A stretch of DNA of 6,661 bases from Methanobacteriota archaeon (lineage in GTDB: Archaea > Thermoplasmatota > Poseidoniia > Poseidoniales > Poseidoniaceae): NCBI GenBank assembly GCA_002725275.1, contig PBOE01000029.1, positions 41,160-47,820 of the forward strand. Reading direction: 5' to 3'. How positions within the stretch are numbered: the first letter of the stretch is position 1; the number at the start of each line of letters is the position of its first letter. Position numbers and translations under genes: made by a program. Shown piece by piece: positions 1 to 6,638 of the stretch. Below the pieces are notes generated by a model. It was given only the letters and a program-made list of their open reading frames with translations, had not been told where the DNA came from and searched no databases.

Positions 1-527
1 TAATCAAAGCGTGACACGGGGCGCGAGAAGTAGAGTGCGGAGGTGCCGTGTTGCCGGTCTTCGGAGATCACACCTCCGACCAACAACGCCGCTACGAGGG
101 GGTAGTAGAGGACGTTTCGTGGAAAGAAACCGAGCACGTGGCCGTAGAGGTTGTCTCGACTGACGCCAAAGAGCGCATGGAATTCAGAACTCCCGACCAA
201 GCCCGACAGCAGCGTCATGCCGGCGTCGGAGAGGGAGGCGAGGAAGGCGATGAGGATGAAAATCCTCGTCGGCATGGTCCACGGGCGGTGCCCCTTGCGG
301 AAGATGCCAAGCAGGTGATGGCGGAGAATGGACCAGTTGCGCATCCACCGAGGGTTCAGCTGACCCGTCCACGGCGTGTAGTGTTGCTCGAAAATTTGGC
401 CGCTCTTGGCGGTGTTGGCGGTTACCGCCTCCTCGGGGTGCTCATCCCCGGTGTTGGAGCCCCACGCCACGTCCATGCGTGCTTGGCCGGTCACCGGCGC
501 CTCGGGAGAGGCCGCATCATCCGTCAT
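1..527 (-). CDS. ABC-2 type transporter permease, N-terminal part (runs off the left edge)
   Basis: This frame stays open from an ATG at 527 to the window edge, giving 175 residues of an incomplete protein. The first 80 or so residues are soluble and acidic, then become basic and Trp-rich (W53, W61, W65, W83). Hydrophobic segments follow at about 88-111 and 131-153, consistent with the first two membrane helices of an ABC-2 permease. After the second helix comes ISEDRQHGTSALYFSRPVSR (154-173), which resembles the conserved cytoplasmic stretch of this family (acidic-Arg, small residues, LYFSRPxSR). The start overlaps the stop of the upstream ATPase gene in an ATGA, a classic sign of translational coupling, and a GGTGGTG lies just upstream (532-538). 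It is therefore almost surely the membrane partner of that ATPase. The substrate cannot be told from sequence; export is the usual direction in this family. The C-terminal helices lie outside the window. Confidence 0.85.
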   Translation of the reverse strand, partial: MTDDAASPEAPVTGQARMDVAWGSNTGDEHPEEAVTANTAKSGQIFEQHYTPWTGQLNPRWMRNWSILRHHLLGIFRKGHRPWTMPTRIFILIAFLASLSDAGMTLLSGLVGSSEFHALFGVSRDNLYGHVLGFFPRNVLYYPLVAALLVGGVISEDRQHGTSALYFSRPVSRFD

Positions 528-1534
528 GCCGCACCACCGCCGAGGGATTCAGGGGCATCGACGCGACGGGCCTCCACCGGGTTGCGCAGCAAGTCATCGC
601 TGGATTTGACAGCGTAGCCAAGGTTGTCCATGATGGCGAGGAAGAGGTCCTCGAGGGAGGCCTCGTACTCGTGCATGCGACGAACCTGAGCCCCGACGTC
701 CGCCGCCGCACGCAGGATGGCCGTCGTGGTGTCGTCCTGGGTGTGCGCAATTCGCATGACACGCCCCTCCCGTCGAACGCGGAAGCCGTCGTCGAGCAAT
801 CGTTTCTCCAGGGGCGTGGCACCGCCCCAGACGTGGATTTCAATCTCCCTGTCGATCGCTTTGAGGTCCTCGATCTTTCCTTGGGCGGCGAGGGTGCCTT
901 TGTGAAGAAGGATGATGTTCTCACAGACCCGTTCGACGTCTTCCATCAGGTGGCTGGCCATCAGCACCGATCGCTTGGCATCGTTCACCATCGTGTTGAG
1001 GGTTGAAATCATGAATTCACGGGCCTTCATGTCCAGGCCGTTGGACGGTTCGTCAGCGATGAGCAAATCTGGGTCGTGGATGATGGCGCAAGCCAGTTTT
1101 GTGGCCTGTTTCATACCGGTTGAAAAACTGCCGATTTCACGATAGCGTTGTTCGCCAATGCCGACAAACTGGAGGGCCTCGTGGGCGCGGTTCATGGCCA
1201 CCACCGGGTTCATGCCGAGCAATTCACCCGAATATCGCACCTGATGGATGGCGTCCATGTCGGGATTCAGCGCGTCGTATTCCGGCATGTAGCCGATGCG
1301 CTGGCGAATTTCAACGCCTTGATTTCGTATGTCATACCCGAGAACCTTGCCCTCACCCGATGTGGCTTGGATGAGGCCCAGGATGGTCTTGAGAAAGGTC
1401 GATTTTCCCGCGCCGTTCTGACCCAGCAAGCCGGTGGCGCCTCGCGGAATGGAAATGTTGAGGTTGTCCAAGGCGACGTGAGGACCGTAGGCCTTGGTCA
1501 AATCCTTGGTGTGGATGATGGGTTCATCCGCCAT
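524..1534 (-). CDS. ABC transporter ATP-binding protein (ABC-2 exporter type)
   Basis: This 336-residue protein is a nucleotide-binding subunit that hydrolyses ATP on the cytoplasmic face to drive a membrane partner. Visible motifs in order are Walker A GQNGAGKST (38-46), a Q-loop region GYMPEYDAL with Glu85 where Gln is classic, a signature FSTGMKQ (137-143) instead of LSGGQ, Walker B LLIADE (157-162) with catalytic Glu162, D-loop SNGLD (164-168) and H-loop His195. The STGMKQ signature and the Glu in the Q-loop are common in NatA/DrrA-like ATPases, so activity is expected. After about residue 225 there is a C-terminal domain of about 110 residues, also typical of that group. An in-frame ATG at 1546 would add four residues, but a GGTGAGG placed 3 bases before 1534 supports the inner start. 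The permease gene overlaps its stop by 4 bases. TgtA ends 61 bases upstream, so the pair may be read from the same transcript. The substrate is unknown. Confidence 0.93.
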   Translation of the reverse strand: MADEPIIHTKDLTKAYGPHVALDNLNISIPRGATGLLGQNGAGKSTFLKTILGLIQATSGEGKVLGYDIRNQGVEIRQRIGYMPEYDALNPDMDAIHQVRYSGELLGMNPVVAMNRAHEALQFVGIGEQRYREIGSFSTGMKQATKLACAIIHDPDLLIADEPSNGLDMKAREFMISTLNTMVNDAKRSVLMASHLMEDVERVCENIILLHKGTLAAQGKIEDLKAIDREIEIHVWGGATPLEKRLLDDGFRVRREGRVMRIAHTQDDTTTAILRAAADVGAQVRRMHEYEASLEDLFLAIMDNLGYAVKSSDDLLRNPVEARRVDAPESLGGGAA

Positions 1535-1537
1535 GGT

Positions 1538-1544
1538 CCTCACC
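1538..1544 (-). promoter_or_regulatory. Ribosome binding site of the ABC ATPase
   Basis: The minus strand reads GGTGAGG here, 3 bases before the ATG at 1534. GGTGA pairs with the archaeal 16S 3' end. The alternative ATG at 1546 has no such motif, so this site decides the start. Confidence 0.6.
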
Positions 1545-1592
1545 ATCTTGGGTGGCCGAGGCGACTCATGAAGCCTTTCGTTGATTGGTTGC

Positions 1593-1609
1593 GCCTCAGC
1601 GGCTGAGGC
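1593..1609. repeat. Perfect 8-base inverted repeat over the tgtA stop codon
   Basis: GCCTCAGC and GCTGAGGC face each other with one base between them. The element covers the TGA of tgtA (1598-1596, minus strand) and sits about 60 bases before the ABC ATPase start. With such a tight centre the hairpin would lose its inner pairs and keep about 6-7 GC-rich ones. No U-run follows on either strand, so it does not look like a standard terminator. It may be chance, an mRNA-stabilising hairpin, or a signal that tempers read-through into the transporter genes. Confidence 0.35.
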
Positions 1610-3824
1610 CGCCTCTGGTTTTTACGGCGATGCCCTTGCGAAGGTTGGCCAGTTCGGTCGAGGTGCACTGGGCCACACCGTGGCCGAGCAAGTCTCCCTT
1701 GGCGTTGGCAATGAGGCACGCTTCTCCGGGTGTCAGCCACGGATCACACGCCAACGCAAAGCCGTGGAACACGTTGCGACCTTTGCGAACGAACGGTTCT
1801 GCATCGTCGTCAACCACCACCACCGCAGGCCCTTGGCCGACGTGGCCCCACCACTCGGTTCGTGGCAGGTCGGTCGGCAGCGGTTCGGTTCGATGCGCAT
1901 ACAAGGCCTTCGCTCCGGCGGTGGCCAATGACATCCCGCCGTCGCGGAGACGCGGACTGAACAGGTGCTCTCCCTCGGCGTCGTTGATGTTCTTGACGCG
2001 ACCCTCCCGATTGACGACAAAGCTCGCGCCCTCAACCACCGACCGAGCCGTTGCGTGGCTGGTGTTGAGCAGCACCGTCTGTTTGGCGACGGCCTGTTTC
2101 ATCCGCAGTCGCCGCCGAGCTGCGTCGCGTTGCTCGGGTGTGAGCGGGGCGTGAACGTCGTTGTCGAGGCGAAGTGAGGCCAGGGCTTCAGCCAGCCGTT
2201 GTTTCATACCGTCGCCGGCGACGTCCACGGTCGCAAAAGGGAGGTTGGTCATGCCAAGGCGCTGAAGGGCGCGTTCGATGCGCACCGCCTCGGGTTGGTG
2301 GCGCAACACCCACGGTGGCGCGTCGAGGTGAGCAAAGGGGTTGAGGTCTTCAAGCGAGGCCGGCACCAAACCCAACGGCGTGAGGATCATCGGCTCGAGG
2401 GAGGGGTGATGGGTGGACAGCCATTCCAACACCTCGTTGATGCGTTCCCGAAACGGACCGCGAATCCCATGGAAGACCACTGCGTGACTCACATCGCCCT
2501 CGTGGGTCCACCGCATCTGCAGGTTGCGTCGGGCCTTGGCGATGTGAGGTCGGCTGAACGTGTCGTCCCCGCCCCACATGACGCCACCGCTCCGGGGGGT
2601 TTGCTGGCTCCAGACGACCCAATCCCATGCGTCTTCCCACATGCCTTGGTCCCGGTCGATGTCGCGGGCCGCATCGCGGTCGGTGTAGAACTTCTTGGGC
2701 CGAGCCGTGCGCTCGAACGTCGGCGGGGTTGTCAGCCAGAGGAACGCCTCGCGCAACGCCGGGTGCTGATGACTTCGCTGTTCGGCCAACTGCCAAATGC
2801 GCCCGTCCCGCACCGCCTGTTTGCAGCGTGCAAGTTCAGCCAGCGTGACCTCCAGGTTGTAGGTGGCGAGCAAGCCTTCCTTGGCTTCAGCTTCCATCGC
2901 TCGCACCTCGGCGGGCGTGCACCCGGCGACGCAGGGCATCAACAACGGCCAGTCAACCAGGTCGTCGATGCGCTCGGTCCCCCACGGTGTGAGCAAACGT
3001 CCGTCGCGGGCAAAGAGGGCGTAGGCGGCGGAATCGAAGAGATCCGCGCCCAGGGCGATGGACATGGGGAACAGCATGGGGTGGCCGCAGCCAAACATGT
3101 GGACGGGGCGGTCGGGTGGCAACAGCGGGAGCGTCGCCATCATGATCTTGGCGTATTCCTTGTACCGCTGCTGTTCCATCACAGGGACGATGCCGCCAAT
3201 CGGATGAACCGCAAAGTCGTGTGCACCCATCAGTTGGGCGGAAATGTGGCGAAGTTCCCTGAACACGCCGCCCTGAATTGGACCGTTCAGCATGGTGCCT
3301 TCGGCTGCTTCAAGGCTCTGCTTTGCTCGGGCTTCCGTTTCTCGAACAGCACGCTCAACTTCACTGGCGTTCATGTCGGGTCGGGTGAACACGTCCAGCA
3401 TCGTGGCGATATCAACGCCAATGGACCGCTGAAAGGCCACGATTTCGTCAACACCCACCTCCACGTCGCCGTAAACATAGGATTGGAACGTGCCCGAGTC
3501 GGTCATGATGACGCCTGGAAAGTCAAGCAGGCCGTGGACACCGTCGCGCTGAGCCACCTCGCGCAGGTCATCGTGTTTCCACATGATGTAGGAGTTGGTG
3601 ATGAGGGCTTGAATGCCGTATTTGTCCCACATCACCCGAGGTTCGACGGTGCGAATGTTGGGGTTGACCACCGGGAGCAGGGCGGGGGTTTCGAGCACGC
3701 CGTGTTCCGTGTGGAGCCGTCCCAACCGTGCTCGGCCGTCCCGTTGGGTCACCTCAAAGCGACCTCGGTCTTGCTCTCGACACGGCGTCGGGTCATCCCG
3801 TCGCCCGTCGCTCCAAGCGGCCAT
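1596..3824 (-). CDS. tgtA: Archaeosine tRNA-guanine transglycosylase with C-terminal PUA domain
   Basis: TgtA swaps guanine 15 in the D-loop of archaeal tRNA for preQ0, the first tRNA step of archaeosine synthesis. The 742-residue protein opens with the TGT barrel (about 22-345): ETPALLPVVNPN (45-56), MTDSGTFQ (107-114) with Asp109, GPIQGG (181-186), FGCGHPM (244-250), and LFDSAAYALFARDGR (262-276) with Asp264, which corresponds to the nucleophile. Archaeal accessory regions follow, including LTPLGLVPASLEDLNPF (481-497). A PUA RNA-binding domain spans about 592-735, with VVVVDDDAEPFVRKGRNVF (668-686) and KGIAVKTR (730-737). The KPY-containing signature of the paralogue ArcS is absent, so this is the transglycosylase, not archaeosine synthase. 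It is longer than the 580-650 residues I would expect. Oddly, the zinc site is altered: PCVAGC (297-302) replaces CxCxxC, and Tyr322 sits where His is usual. The ATG at 3824 has a GGAGG 7 bases upstream; a GTG at 3869 would add 15 residues and overlap the previous gene's stop as GTGA. Confidence 0.93.
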   Translation of the reverse strand: MAAWSDGRRDDPTPCREQDRGRFEVTQRDGRARLGRLHTEHGVLETPALLPVVNPNIRTVEPRVMWDKYGIQALITNSYIMWKHDDLREVAQRDGVHGLLDFPGVIMTDSGTFQSYVYGDVEVGVDEIVAFQRSIGVDIATMLDVFTRPDMNASEVERAVRETEARAKQSLEAAEGTMLNGPIQGGVFRELRHISAQLMGAHDFAVHPIGGIVPVMEQQRYKEYAKIMMATLPLLPPDRPVHMFGCGHPMLFPMSIALGADLFDSAAYALFARDGRLLTPWGTERIDDLVDWPLLMPCVAGCTPAEVRAMEAEAKEGLLATYNLEVTLAELARCKQAVRDGRIWQLAEQRSHQHPALREAFLWLTTPPTFERTARPKKFYTDRDAARDIDRDQGMWEDAWDWVVWSQQTPRSGGVMWGGDDTFSRPHIAKARRNLQMRWTHEGDVSHAVVFHGIRGPFRERINEVLEWLSTHHPSLEPMILTPLGLVPASLEDLNPFAHLDAPPWVLRHQPEAVRIERALQRLGMTNLPFATVDVAGDGMKQRLAEALASLRLDNDVHAPLTPEQRDAARRRLRMKQAVAKQTVLLNTSHATARSVVEGASFVVNREGRVKNINDAEGEHLFSPRLRDGGMSLATAGAKALYAHRTEPLPTDLPRTEWWGHVGQGPAVVVVDDDAEPFVRKGRNVFHGFALACDPWLTPGEACLIANAKGDLLGHGVAQCTSTELANLRKGIAVKTRGGLSR

Positions 3825-3831
3825 GATTCGT

Positions 3832-3836
3832 CCTCC
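3832..3836 (-). promoter_or_regulatory. Ribosome binding site of tgtA
   Basis: The minus strand has GGAGG followed by a 7-base spacer and the ATG at 3824. The sufB gene shows the same motif and spacing. This favours the ATG at 3824 over the overlapping GTG at 3869 as the main tgtA start. Confidence 0.65.
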
Positions 3837-3865
3837 GACCTGTCTTTTTTGAAAGCCTCGCCCGT

Positions 3866-4339
3866 TCACACCGTCTCGCTGCCGGTTGGGATGTCAACGA
3901 ACTCCACTTTGCCGTGGGCGAGGATAAACTCCCGCCCAAGGTCGTCAAAGGTATCGAGCAGGGCCGAAGAAAATCGGACGCTGGCCACCTCGTCGTCCGC
4001 TTCGAGATCGTGCTTGACACCCTCAAGGGTGCCGGGGGCTGCCCCGCAGGAGAGGCAGGCCCCCGTGAGGTCGAGGACGAGGTCGAGGGTACCGTTTTGC
4101 TCCTCAATTTGGGACACGGCAATGCCGCCGCCATGACCGTCAAGGGCGGCACGAACCGGGCCGAGCCGGGCGAGGAGTGCCGGAACAAAGTGGTCGGTCT
4201 CGACCACGTCGTGAAGCGAAACATTGCGCAACCGTTCCTCCTCGACCGGGTCGGTGGTTTCGGCGACCCTTCGTGCGGCTTCGGCTTCCATGGCGGCTCT
4301 GGCCTCAGCGGCGTATTTGGCCACCAGGTCGTCGTCCAT
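3866..4339 (-). CDS. NifU C-terminal-domain (Nfu-type) iron-sulfur cluster carrier
   Basis: This 157-residue protein contains one NifU C-terminal domain (about 55-125), a fold that binds a [4Fe-4S] cluster between two subunits and hands it to client enzymes. The region VRAALDGHGGGIAV (62-75) matches the RPxLxxxGG opening of the domain. LTGACLSCGAAPGTLEG (91-107) carries the CxxC ligands Cys95 and Cys98, the only cysteines in the protein. In most family members the residues after the second Cys are PSS; here they are GAAPGT. An Ala/Glu/Arg-rich helical N-terminal extension (about 1-40) and an acidic C-terminal tail (about 126-157) flank the domain and are not part of the minimal family. The start at 4339 is supported by a GGTGAGG 7 bases upstream. 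The gene is divergent from sufCB, which supports a role in Fe-S assembly, and runs directly into tgtA. The clients are unknown. A gene symbol is withheld because archaeal naming (nfu, nifU) is not settled. Confidence 0.87.
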   Translation of the reverse strand: MDDDLVAKYAAEARAAMEAEAARRVAETTDPVEEERLRNVSLHDVVETDHFVPALLARLGPVRAALDGHGGGIAVSQIEEQNGTLDLVLDLTGACLSCGAAPGTLEGVKHDLEADDEVASVRFSSALLDTFDDLGREFILAHGKVEFVDIPTGSETV

Positions 4340-4479
4340 GCGACGGCCTCACCGTAGCGGACTTCAACCCTCGTATCACCCACGGCGTCTCAAAGAGGAA
4401 AACACGCTGAAATTTGAGGGGCTTTTGACGACTACATTCCTTGATAAAGGAGAGACGAGACGGCAAAACAGGGAAGAAC
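4340..4479. promoter_or_regulatory. Divergent intergenic region between the NifU-like gene and sufC
   Basis: About 140 bases separate the two divergent start codons, so promoters for both blocks should lie here. It is richer in A and T than the flanking genes around 4398-4449. The only AT core resembling a TATA element is GAAATTTG (4409-4416). It is symmetric at its centre and could in principle serve either direction, with a predicted sufC transcript start near 4437-4442. An AAAGGAGAG (4447-4455) resembles a Shine-Dalgarno site but lies about 25 bases before the sufC ATG, with no start codon at a normal distance. No clear operator, such as a long inverted repeat, was seen. Promoter positions are inferred, not proven. 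Confidence 0.45.
4347..4353 (-). promoter_or_regulatory. Ribosome binding site of the NifU-like gene
   Basis: The minus strand reads GGTGAGG, 7 bases before the ATG at 4339. It matches the motif in front of the ABC ATPase gene and supports the chosen start. Confidence 0.6.
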
Positions 4480-5229
4480 ATGGCCGAGGAAATTCTACGG
4501 GTTGAAAACCTTCACGTCAGCGTGGAGGATACGCCCATCCTCAACGGCATGGACTTGACCATCAACCGCGGCGAAATTCACGTCATTATGGGCCGAAACG
4601 GTGCGGGGAAATCCACGCTTGCAAGCGTCATCATGGGCCACCCCGCCTACGAAATTACCCAGGGCAGCATCCACTACATGGGCACCAACATTGACGACAT
4701 GAGCGTCTTTGAGCGAGCCCGAGCCGGCATGTTCCTCTCCTTCCAGTACCCGGCGGTCATTCCCGGCGTTCAGGTGGGCACCTTCCTCAAGAAATCCGTG
4801 CAGTCCGTTCGCAACGAACCCCTCAAGGGCAGGGAATTCCGAAAGGAACTCAATGCGGCCATGGGCAGTTTGGACATGCCCAAATCGGTCCTCTCACGGT
4901 ACGTCAACGACGGGTTCAGCGGCGGCGAGAAGAAGCGCCTCGAAATTCTGCAGATGCTGTTGCTCAAGCCCAGTTTGGCCTTGCTCGACGAGACCGATTC
5001 GGGCCTCGACATTGATGCGCTCCGCATCGTGGCCAAAGGCATCAACAGCGTCGCACCCAACGCTGGATGCCTCATCATCACTCACTACCAGCGACTGCTC
5101 GACCACGTGCAACCCCACTTCGTTCACGTCATGATCGACGGCACCATCGTTCAATCCGGCGGTCCGGAACTGGCGCTCAAACTTGAAGAGCAGGGCTATG
5201 AATGGCTCGAAACAGCAACGGAGGCCTGA
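4480..5229 (+). CDS. sufC: Fe-S cluster assembly ATPase SufC
   Basis: SufC is the ABC-type ATPase of the cytoplasmic SufBCD scaffold; ATP binding rearranges SufB and SufD so that a cluster can form between them. The 249 residues match the usual family length of about 250. Motifs are Walker [10 protein letters not shown] (38-46), Q-loop Gln89 in LSFQYP (86-91), signature FSGGEKKR (146-153), Walker B LALLDE (166-171) with Glu171, D-loop SGLD (174-177) and H-loop His202. [11 protein letters not shown] and THYQRLL are SufC hallmarks that separate it from transporter ATPases. The ATG at 4480 gives [13 protein letters not shown], a normal SufC opening. An upstream TTG at 4441 would add 13 basic residues foreign to the family, so it was not used. 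The Shine-Dalgarno site is weak at best, so the message may be read with a short leader. It is the first gene of a sufC-sufB-sufD operon; sufB begins 2 bases after its stop. Confidence 0.96.
   Translation: MAEEILRVENLHVSVEDTPILNGMDLTINRGEIHVIMGRNGAGKSTLASVIMGHPAYEITQGSIHYMGTNIDDMSVFERARAGMFLSFQYPAVIPGVQVGTFLKKSVQSVRNEPLKGREFRKELNAAMGSLDMPKSVLSRYVNDGFSGGEKKRLEILQMLLLKPSLALLDETDSGLDIDALRIVAKGINSVAPNAGCLIITHYQRLLDHVQPHFVHVMIDGTIVQSGGPELALKLEEQGYEWLETATEA
5220..5224 (+). promoter_or_regulatory. Ribosome binding site of sufB
   Basis: GGAGG sits inside the last codons of sufC, 7 bases before the ATG at 5232. It favours this start over the in-frame ATG at 5202, which would overlap sufC and add ten residues. 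Confidence 0.7.
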
Positions 5230-5231
5230 CC

Positions 5232-6638
5232 ATGAGCGACGAAGCACGCGAGGCCGTTGGCGACTACGAATTCGGGTTCCACGACCCTGAAAACGCTACC
5301 ATTCGATTTGACAAGGGTCTCTCAGAGCAAGTCGTCCGAGACATTTCGGCTCTCAAGGACGAACCCGAGTGGATGACCGACATCCGGGTCAAGGCTTACC
5401 ACCACTTCGTTGAGCGGGAGATGCCCGACTGGGGCAACTGCGGTGAACTCAACAACATTGATTTCGACAACGTTACCTACTTCCTCCGTTCCTCAGACGC
5501 CACTGAAAAGGACTGGGACGACGTACCCGACGACATCAAGCGAACCTTCGACCGATTGGGCATTCCCGATGCCGAACAGAAGTGGCTGGGCGGTGTCACA
5601 GCACAGTACGAATCCGAAGCCGTTTACCACTCCATCCGTGAAGATTTGGAAGCGCAAGGCGTGTTGTTCCTCGACATGGACAGCGGTTTGAAGGAACACC
5701 CCGAGATCGTGAAGGAATATTTTGGCACGGTCATCCCCTACAGCGACAACAAATTTTCCGCCCTCAACACGGCCGTGTGGTCCGGCGGCTCGTTCATCTA
5801 CGTGCCAAAAGGCGTTCACGTTGAGATGCCGGTTCAGGCGTACTTCCGCATCAACGCCCAAAACATGGGCCAGTTCGAGCGAACCCTCATCATCGCCGAT
5901 GAAGGCAGCAGCATTCACTACGTCGAAGGCTGCACAGCGCCTACCTACTCCACCGATTCGCTCCACTCCGCCGTGGTCGAACTCATCGCCATGAAGGGTG
6001 CGAAAATCCGCTACTCCACCATCCAGAACTGGTCGGCGAACGTCTACAACCTGGTCACGAAGCGAGGCGTTGCCCACGAAAACGCCACCGTGGAATGGGT
6101 TGATGGCAACATCGGCTCCAAGTTGACGATGAAGTACCCTGCTGTGCTGCTCAAAGGCGAGGGCGCCCACGCCGAGGTCATTTCGGTGGCCTATGCGGGG
6201 GCGGGTCAACACCAAGATGCAGGCGCTAAGGTGCACCACCTCGCACCCAACACGACCTCGAGCATCCTTTCCAAATCGATTTCGAAGAACGGCGGCCGAT
6301 CGTCCTACCGCGGCATGCTTCAGGTAACCCCGAAATCCCACGGCTGCCGTTCCAAGATCGTCTGCGATGCCCTGATGCTCGACAGCAGTTCTCGGTCCGA
6401 CACCTACCCGACCATGGAAATCGGTAACCCCACGGCCGACCTTGAACACGAAGCCAGCGTTTCCAAGGTCTCCGGGGACCAGCTGTTTTACCTCATGAGC
6501 CGCGGCTTCACTGAGGAAGAAGCCATGGGCCTCATCGTCAACGGCTTTTTCGAACCCTTTACCCGTGAACTCCCGATGGAATACGCCGTGGAACTCAACA
6601 AGTTGCTCGAGTTGGAAATGGAGGGTTCCATCGGATGA
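5232..6638 (+). CDS. sufB: Fe-S cluster assembly scaffold protein SufB
   Basis: SufB is the scaffold subunit of SufBCD on which Fe-S clusters are built in the cytoplasm from sulfide equivalents and iron. The 468 residues fit the usual length of 460-495. An N-terminal helical part (1-120) is followed by the beta-helix core and a C-terminal helical part. Diagnostic stretches are [18 protein letters not shown] (183-200), [12 protein letters not shown] (229-240) with Cys234, [13 protein letters not shown] (353-365), IVCDALMLD (376-384) with Cys378, and [18 protein letters not shown] (404-421). By memory alignment to E. coli SufB, Cys234 matches Cys254 on the sulfur path, Cys378 matches Cys405, and His406 and Glu407 match His433 and Glu434 at the cluster site. 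All are kept, so the protein should work. Only four cysteines are present (70, 234, 372, 378), and there is no N-terminal CxxC cluster motif. The gene lies 2 bases after sufC and overlaps the next start codon by 4 bases. Confidence 0.97.
   Translation: MSDEAREAVGDYEFGFHDPENATIRFDKGLSEQVVRDISALKDEPEWMTDIRVKAYHHFVEREMPDWGNCGELNNIDFDNVTYFLRSSDATEKDWDDVPDDIKRTFDRLGIPDAEQKWLGGVTAQYESEAVYHSIREDLEAQGVLFLDMDSGLKEHPEIVKEYFGTVIPYSDNKFSALNTAVWSGGSFIYVPKGVHVEMPVQAYFRINAQNMGQFERTLIIADEGSSIHYVEGCTAPTYSTDSLHSAVVELIAMKGAKIRYSTIQNWSANVYNLVTKRGVAHENATVEWVDGNIGSKLTMKYPAVLLKGEGAHAEVISVAYAGAGQHQDAGAKVHHLAPNTTSSILSKSISKNGGRSSYRGMLQVTPKSHGCRSKIVCDALMLDSSSRSDTYPTMEIGNPTADLEHEASVSKVSGDQLFYLMSRGFTEEEAMGLIVNGFFEPFTRELPMEYAVELNKLLELEMEGSIG
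6620..6625 (+). promoter_or_regulatory. Ribosome binding site of the probable sufD
   Basis: GGAGGG lies near the end of sufB, 9 bases before the ATG at 6635. It supports translation of a further gene that starts inside the sufB stop. Confidence 0.55.

Noticed and set aside
48..1006. Plus-strand open frames over the transporter genes (48-617 and 479-1006)
   Set aside because: They mirror the ATPase and permease genes on the minus strand, which carry clear motifs; the plus-strand products have none.
524..1534. Atypical Q-loop Glu85 and FSTG signature as signs of an inactive ATPase
   Set aside because: Both variants are usual in NatA/DrrA-like ABC-2 ATPases, and Walker A, Walker B, D-loop and H-loop residues are all intact.
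1540..1569. A tiny minus-strand frame (nine codons) between tgtA and the ABC ATPase
   Set aside because: It ends in a TGA next to the ATPase start, as a leader peptide might, but it has no ribosome binding site and no sign of selection, so it was not called as a gene.
1596..3824. Identification of the TGT-like gene as archaeosine synthase ArcS
   Set aside because: ArcS lacks the catalytic aspartates and carries a KPY-containing signature. Here both aspartates are present and no KPY is found.
2199..4136. A 645-codon open frame on the plus strand opposite tgtA
   Set aside because: It lies antisense to a gene with strong family motifs, its product is rich in His, Arg, Gly and Val with no recognisable domain, and long antisense frames are common opposite GC-rich genes.
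5493..6449. A 318-codon open frame on the minus strand opposite sufB
   Set aside because: It is antisense to the clearly coding sufB, has no family motif, and shows the His/Val/Gly/Arg bias expected of a mirror frame.
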